From Guillardia theta CCMP2712 (Eukaryota > Cryptophyceae > Pyrenomonadales > Geminigeraceae), in the NCBI RefSeq assembly GCF_000315625.1, contig NW_005434607.1, positions 313,666 through 363,663 on the forward strand: DNA of 49,998 nucleotides, given 5' to 3'. Below, in pieces: positions 47,912 through 49,998 of this stretch (within the stretch, counting starts at the first letter, position 1; each line of letters opens with the position of its first letter). The position numbers were made by a program, and so were the translations under genes. Under the pieces are notes generated by a model, which was not told the origin of the DNA, made no database searches, and saw only the letters and a list, made by a program, of their open reading frames with translations.

Positions 47912-49913
47912 ATGACGGATCCACCTGGTGTAGATGAAGCAATGCCAAGGTACGTGGACATTGGCATGGTCAAGTAGGCTTCAGTTACGTGACTTTTCGC
48001 AGCGAGCCTTTTGCTCTGAAGACCCCGCCTGAGAGGGCAGAAGAAGATCCTGTGCTTGTGAGCCGTTGTTTCTGACCTCGTGGTCATATGACTCTCGGAA
48101 CGAATTCAGGAAGGTGAGGCGGTGCCAGCAGATAACGAGCTGGAAGGTGTCGGACTCGACGGGTAGCTCCTTGCAGTCACGTTCGTGTCAAGATTGACTT
48201 GTTTGCACTATCAAGGAATGTTCACAGCTCCGGCGAAGACCAGTCGAACTGCGCCCCCACAGGTACAGAAATCGTCGCTGCCGCATGATGACGGAAGTTC
48301 GTGCAGAAGAGAAGAAAGAAAGCGGGGGGCAGATGTCATTCTTGACGCCAGTGAGTGTAACTTGCAACCATCCCGTCGCTTCTTGTTGCATTCTCTGACG
48401 CGTCTGTTGACTCGTCTGTTGACTCGTCCTCTCCTCTGACTTCAATCCACCCAGGTTGAGCCAACGACGAGGGCCCGTCGTGTCCCCAAGAGGATAGAGT
48501 TGGATCAAGACTCCAGCCTGAGCGAAGGAGAGAGTCAGAGCTCTTCCCTCGTCCTGGACTGCGAAGGCAGCGATGACAGGCCGAGAGGCTCATCTACCTT
48601 ATTTGTTGGTGAGCCTCCTTCCTAAGGACGCACGTATTGCAGCTCCTGACGTTTGGATCAGAGGTGAAGTGCTGGGGGCTGCCAGCCGGGTGGTCCTGCA
48701 CTGCTAAGGTGTCGTTGAAGAGTGAGGGCCAGGATCCGTCAGATTCTGTTCAGCCAGACTTGAACAATCAGGGAAAGAAGGACGAGGATGCCAAGGTTGA
48801 AGGGAGCGAAGAGGATGCGAATCGACAGGGGTCCATGGCGGGAGCGCGATCTGGGCTGCACGACGACGATCAAAGTTCTTTGCCTGGTGAAGGCAAGATG
48901 AAGAGCGAGGAAGACGTTTCTGTGCATGGAGATGTCGAGGACGAGCAGGGCAAAGGCGATGAGGTAGGAGTGGAATCAGGAAAACCATCCAACTCTTCAG
49001 AAATTATCCCCGAGGTGTCACAAAAGACGTTGAAGGTGAGGACTTGGCTCATCCTATCAGCATGTGAAGTCTGTCTGTGATTTCCGAATGATGCGTAAGA
49101 CTGCAGGTGAAAGGCAAGAAGACCTTGCTGAATCTAGTCGACAGCCATTTCGAGTTTGTTGCTCCAGACGGAACGCGCATGGGCAGTTTGGAAGAGGCAA
49201 ACACCACCGTACCGACCACTTTGACATGCTAATGACATCAGTTCAGGTCTCTCAGTGGTTTTCTTCCCGACAAGATCTGGAGTATGACGAGGTCTGCAAT
49301 CTCCCAGCAGATGCTCTGACAGCCGCCTGACGGGTTTTCACCCAGGAGGCCTTCAGGACGAGCTTGCAGAGGTGAGTAGCCCCGCGAGCTGCCCAGGCAT
49401 GACTCGACCGAGCAGAAGCAAGGAGGACGCATACCACCTGCTCAAGGGCAAGGAGCGAAGGATCGCTTCCATCTGCCGATCAAAACAGGTCCGCGTTGAT
49501 CCCTCCGGTCCCTCTGATCCTGACTGGCAGATGGACGAGCGGGATAGGGAGGCATTGCAGCTCATTATCGGTACTCACTTCAAGATTCTTTCGTGTCGCG
49601 GCTAGTCGTCTGCGCAGACGTCACTTTATCTTTTCGTCCCTGTCTCCATCACCTTCCTCGCATCCTGTGACGTTGGTTTTTCAACGCAGACACTCCTTTA
49701 CTATGGTGTCGAGTCTGTGGGACGTTGCGCTCTACAGGTGAAGAGAGACGTTGATATCTTTGTAATCTAAGAATCGGCCAAGGATGGCAAGGGAGCACGT
49801 ACGGAGAAAGGACGATCTGCGGGTCTGTAACATTGCAATGAGGGTTGAAGCTCTGACAGAAGGCTGATAGCCTGTGTGATTTCTTTGTACGGTCTAACCG
49901 GTACGATGATGAC

Positions 49914-49983
<70 letters not shown>

Positions 49984-49998
49984 ATAGGAGATAACGAG
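47912..49998 (+). CDS. Acidic Ser-rich protein, many exons, partial at right edge
   Basis: Exons: 47912-47949, 48003-48057, 48110-48162, 48228-48262, 48307-48350, 48455-48608, 48643-48668, 48709-49035, 49107-49208, 49247-49291, 49346-49371 and 49397-49488, all in matching phase. Further exons lie near 49530-49573 and 49694-49738, and the gene runs off the window. The protein starts MTDPPGVDEAMPSEPF and is rich in Glu, Asp and Ser, with a basic patch (TTRARRVPKRIE). The segment near 49107-49200 (HFEFVAPDGTRMGSLEEA) looks like a folded domain I cannot name. The exon at 49694 reads either CRVCGTL, a possible zinc-binding start, or TLLYYGVESVGRC, depending on phase. No signal peptide or membrane segment is visible, so it may be nuclear or cytosolic. 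Confidence 0.65.
49905..49981. repeat. (GAT)n triplet microsatellite
   Basis: About 25 uninterrupted GAT/ATG triplets lie at the right edge, probably in an intron of the gene that starts at 47912. Confidence 0.95.

Overview
This window looks like nuclear DNA of a unicellular eukaryote. Genes are split by short GT...AG introns (mostly 45-60 nt), genic GC is high, microsatellites are abundant, and several proteins are large multidomain proteins of a protist type. My best guess is a cryptophyte alga such as Guillardia theta. That is an inference from style, not from a marker gene. I saw no tRNA or rRNA gene, CRISPR array, transposase or bacterial operon.

Left arm (1-6100): a many-exon ankyrin gene runs on the minus strand from 4317 off the left edge. 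It has a predicted signal peptide, and its introns are almost pure polypyrimidine microsatellites on the sense strand. A 1.8 kb divergent intergenic region follows, with a TCCTGC hexamer array and GC-rich repeat-like sequence. Plus strand (6109-10896): an ADP-ribosyltransferase domain fused to about 25 ankyrin repeats, with a 132-nt in-frame intron inside the catalytic domain. Next come a polytopic membrane protein with two RelA/SpoT-like domains (12605-16561) and an intron-free class V aminotransferase of the alanine-glyoxylate type (17989-19275).

Middle (19976-25485): a minus-strand SAM methyltransferase, a plus-strand 13-exon MORN-repeat protein with a C-terminal membrane segment, and a small minus-strand membrane protein. 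The MORN gene carries introns of 27 and 31 nt.

Right half: one minus-strand gene spans 43669-25824. All its exon phases agree, giving a secreted protein of about 5,780 residues. It has Calx-beta-like repeats, a PAN-like module, cysteine-rich GCC-type modules, a Pmp/beta-helix region with a 330-bp tandem array, and LamG-like domains. Upstream of it is a minus-strand gene (47163-44165) whose C-terminus resembles the Rdx/selenoprotein W fold. A divergent plus-strand gene for an acidic Ser-rich protein starts at 47912 and leaves the window on the right.

The genes do not form a pathway; this is an ordinary gene neighbourhood. The points that merit most attention are the exitron-like intron in the ADP-ribosyltransferase, the membrane protein with paired RelA/SpoT-like domains, the ultra-short introns, and the alternating tandem array in the giant gene.
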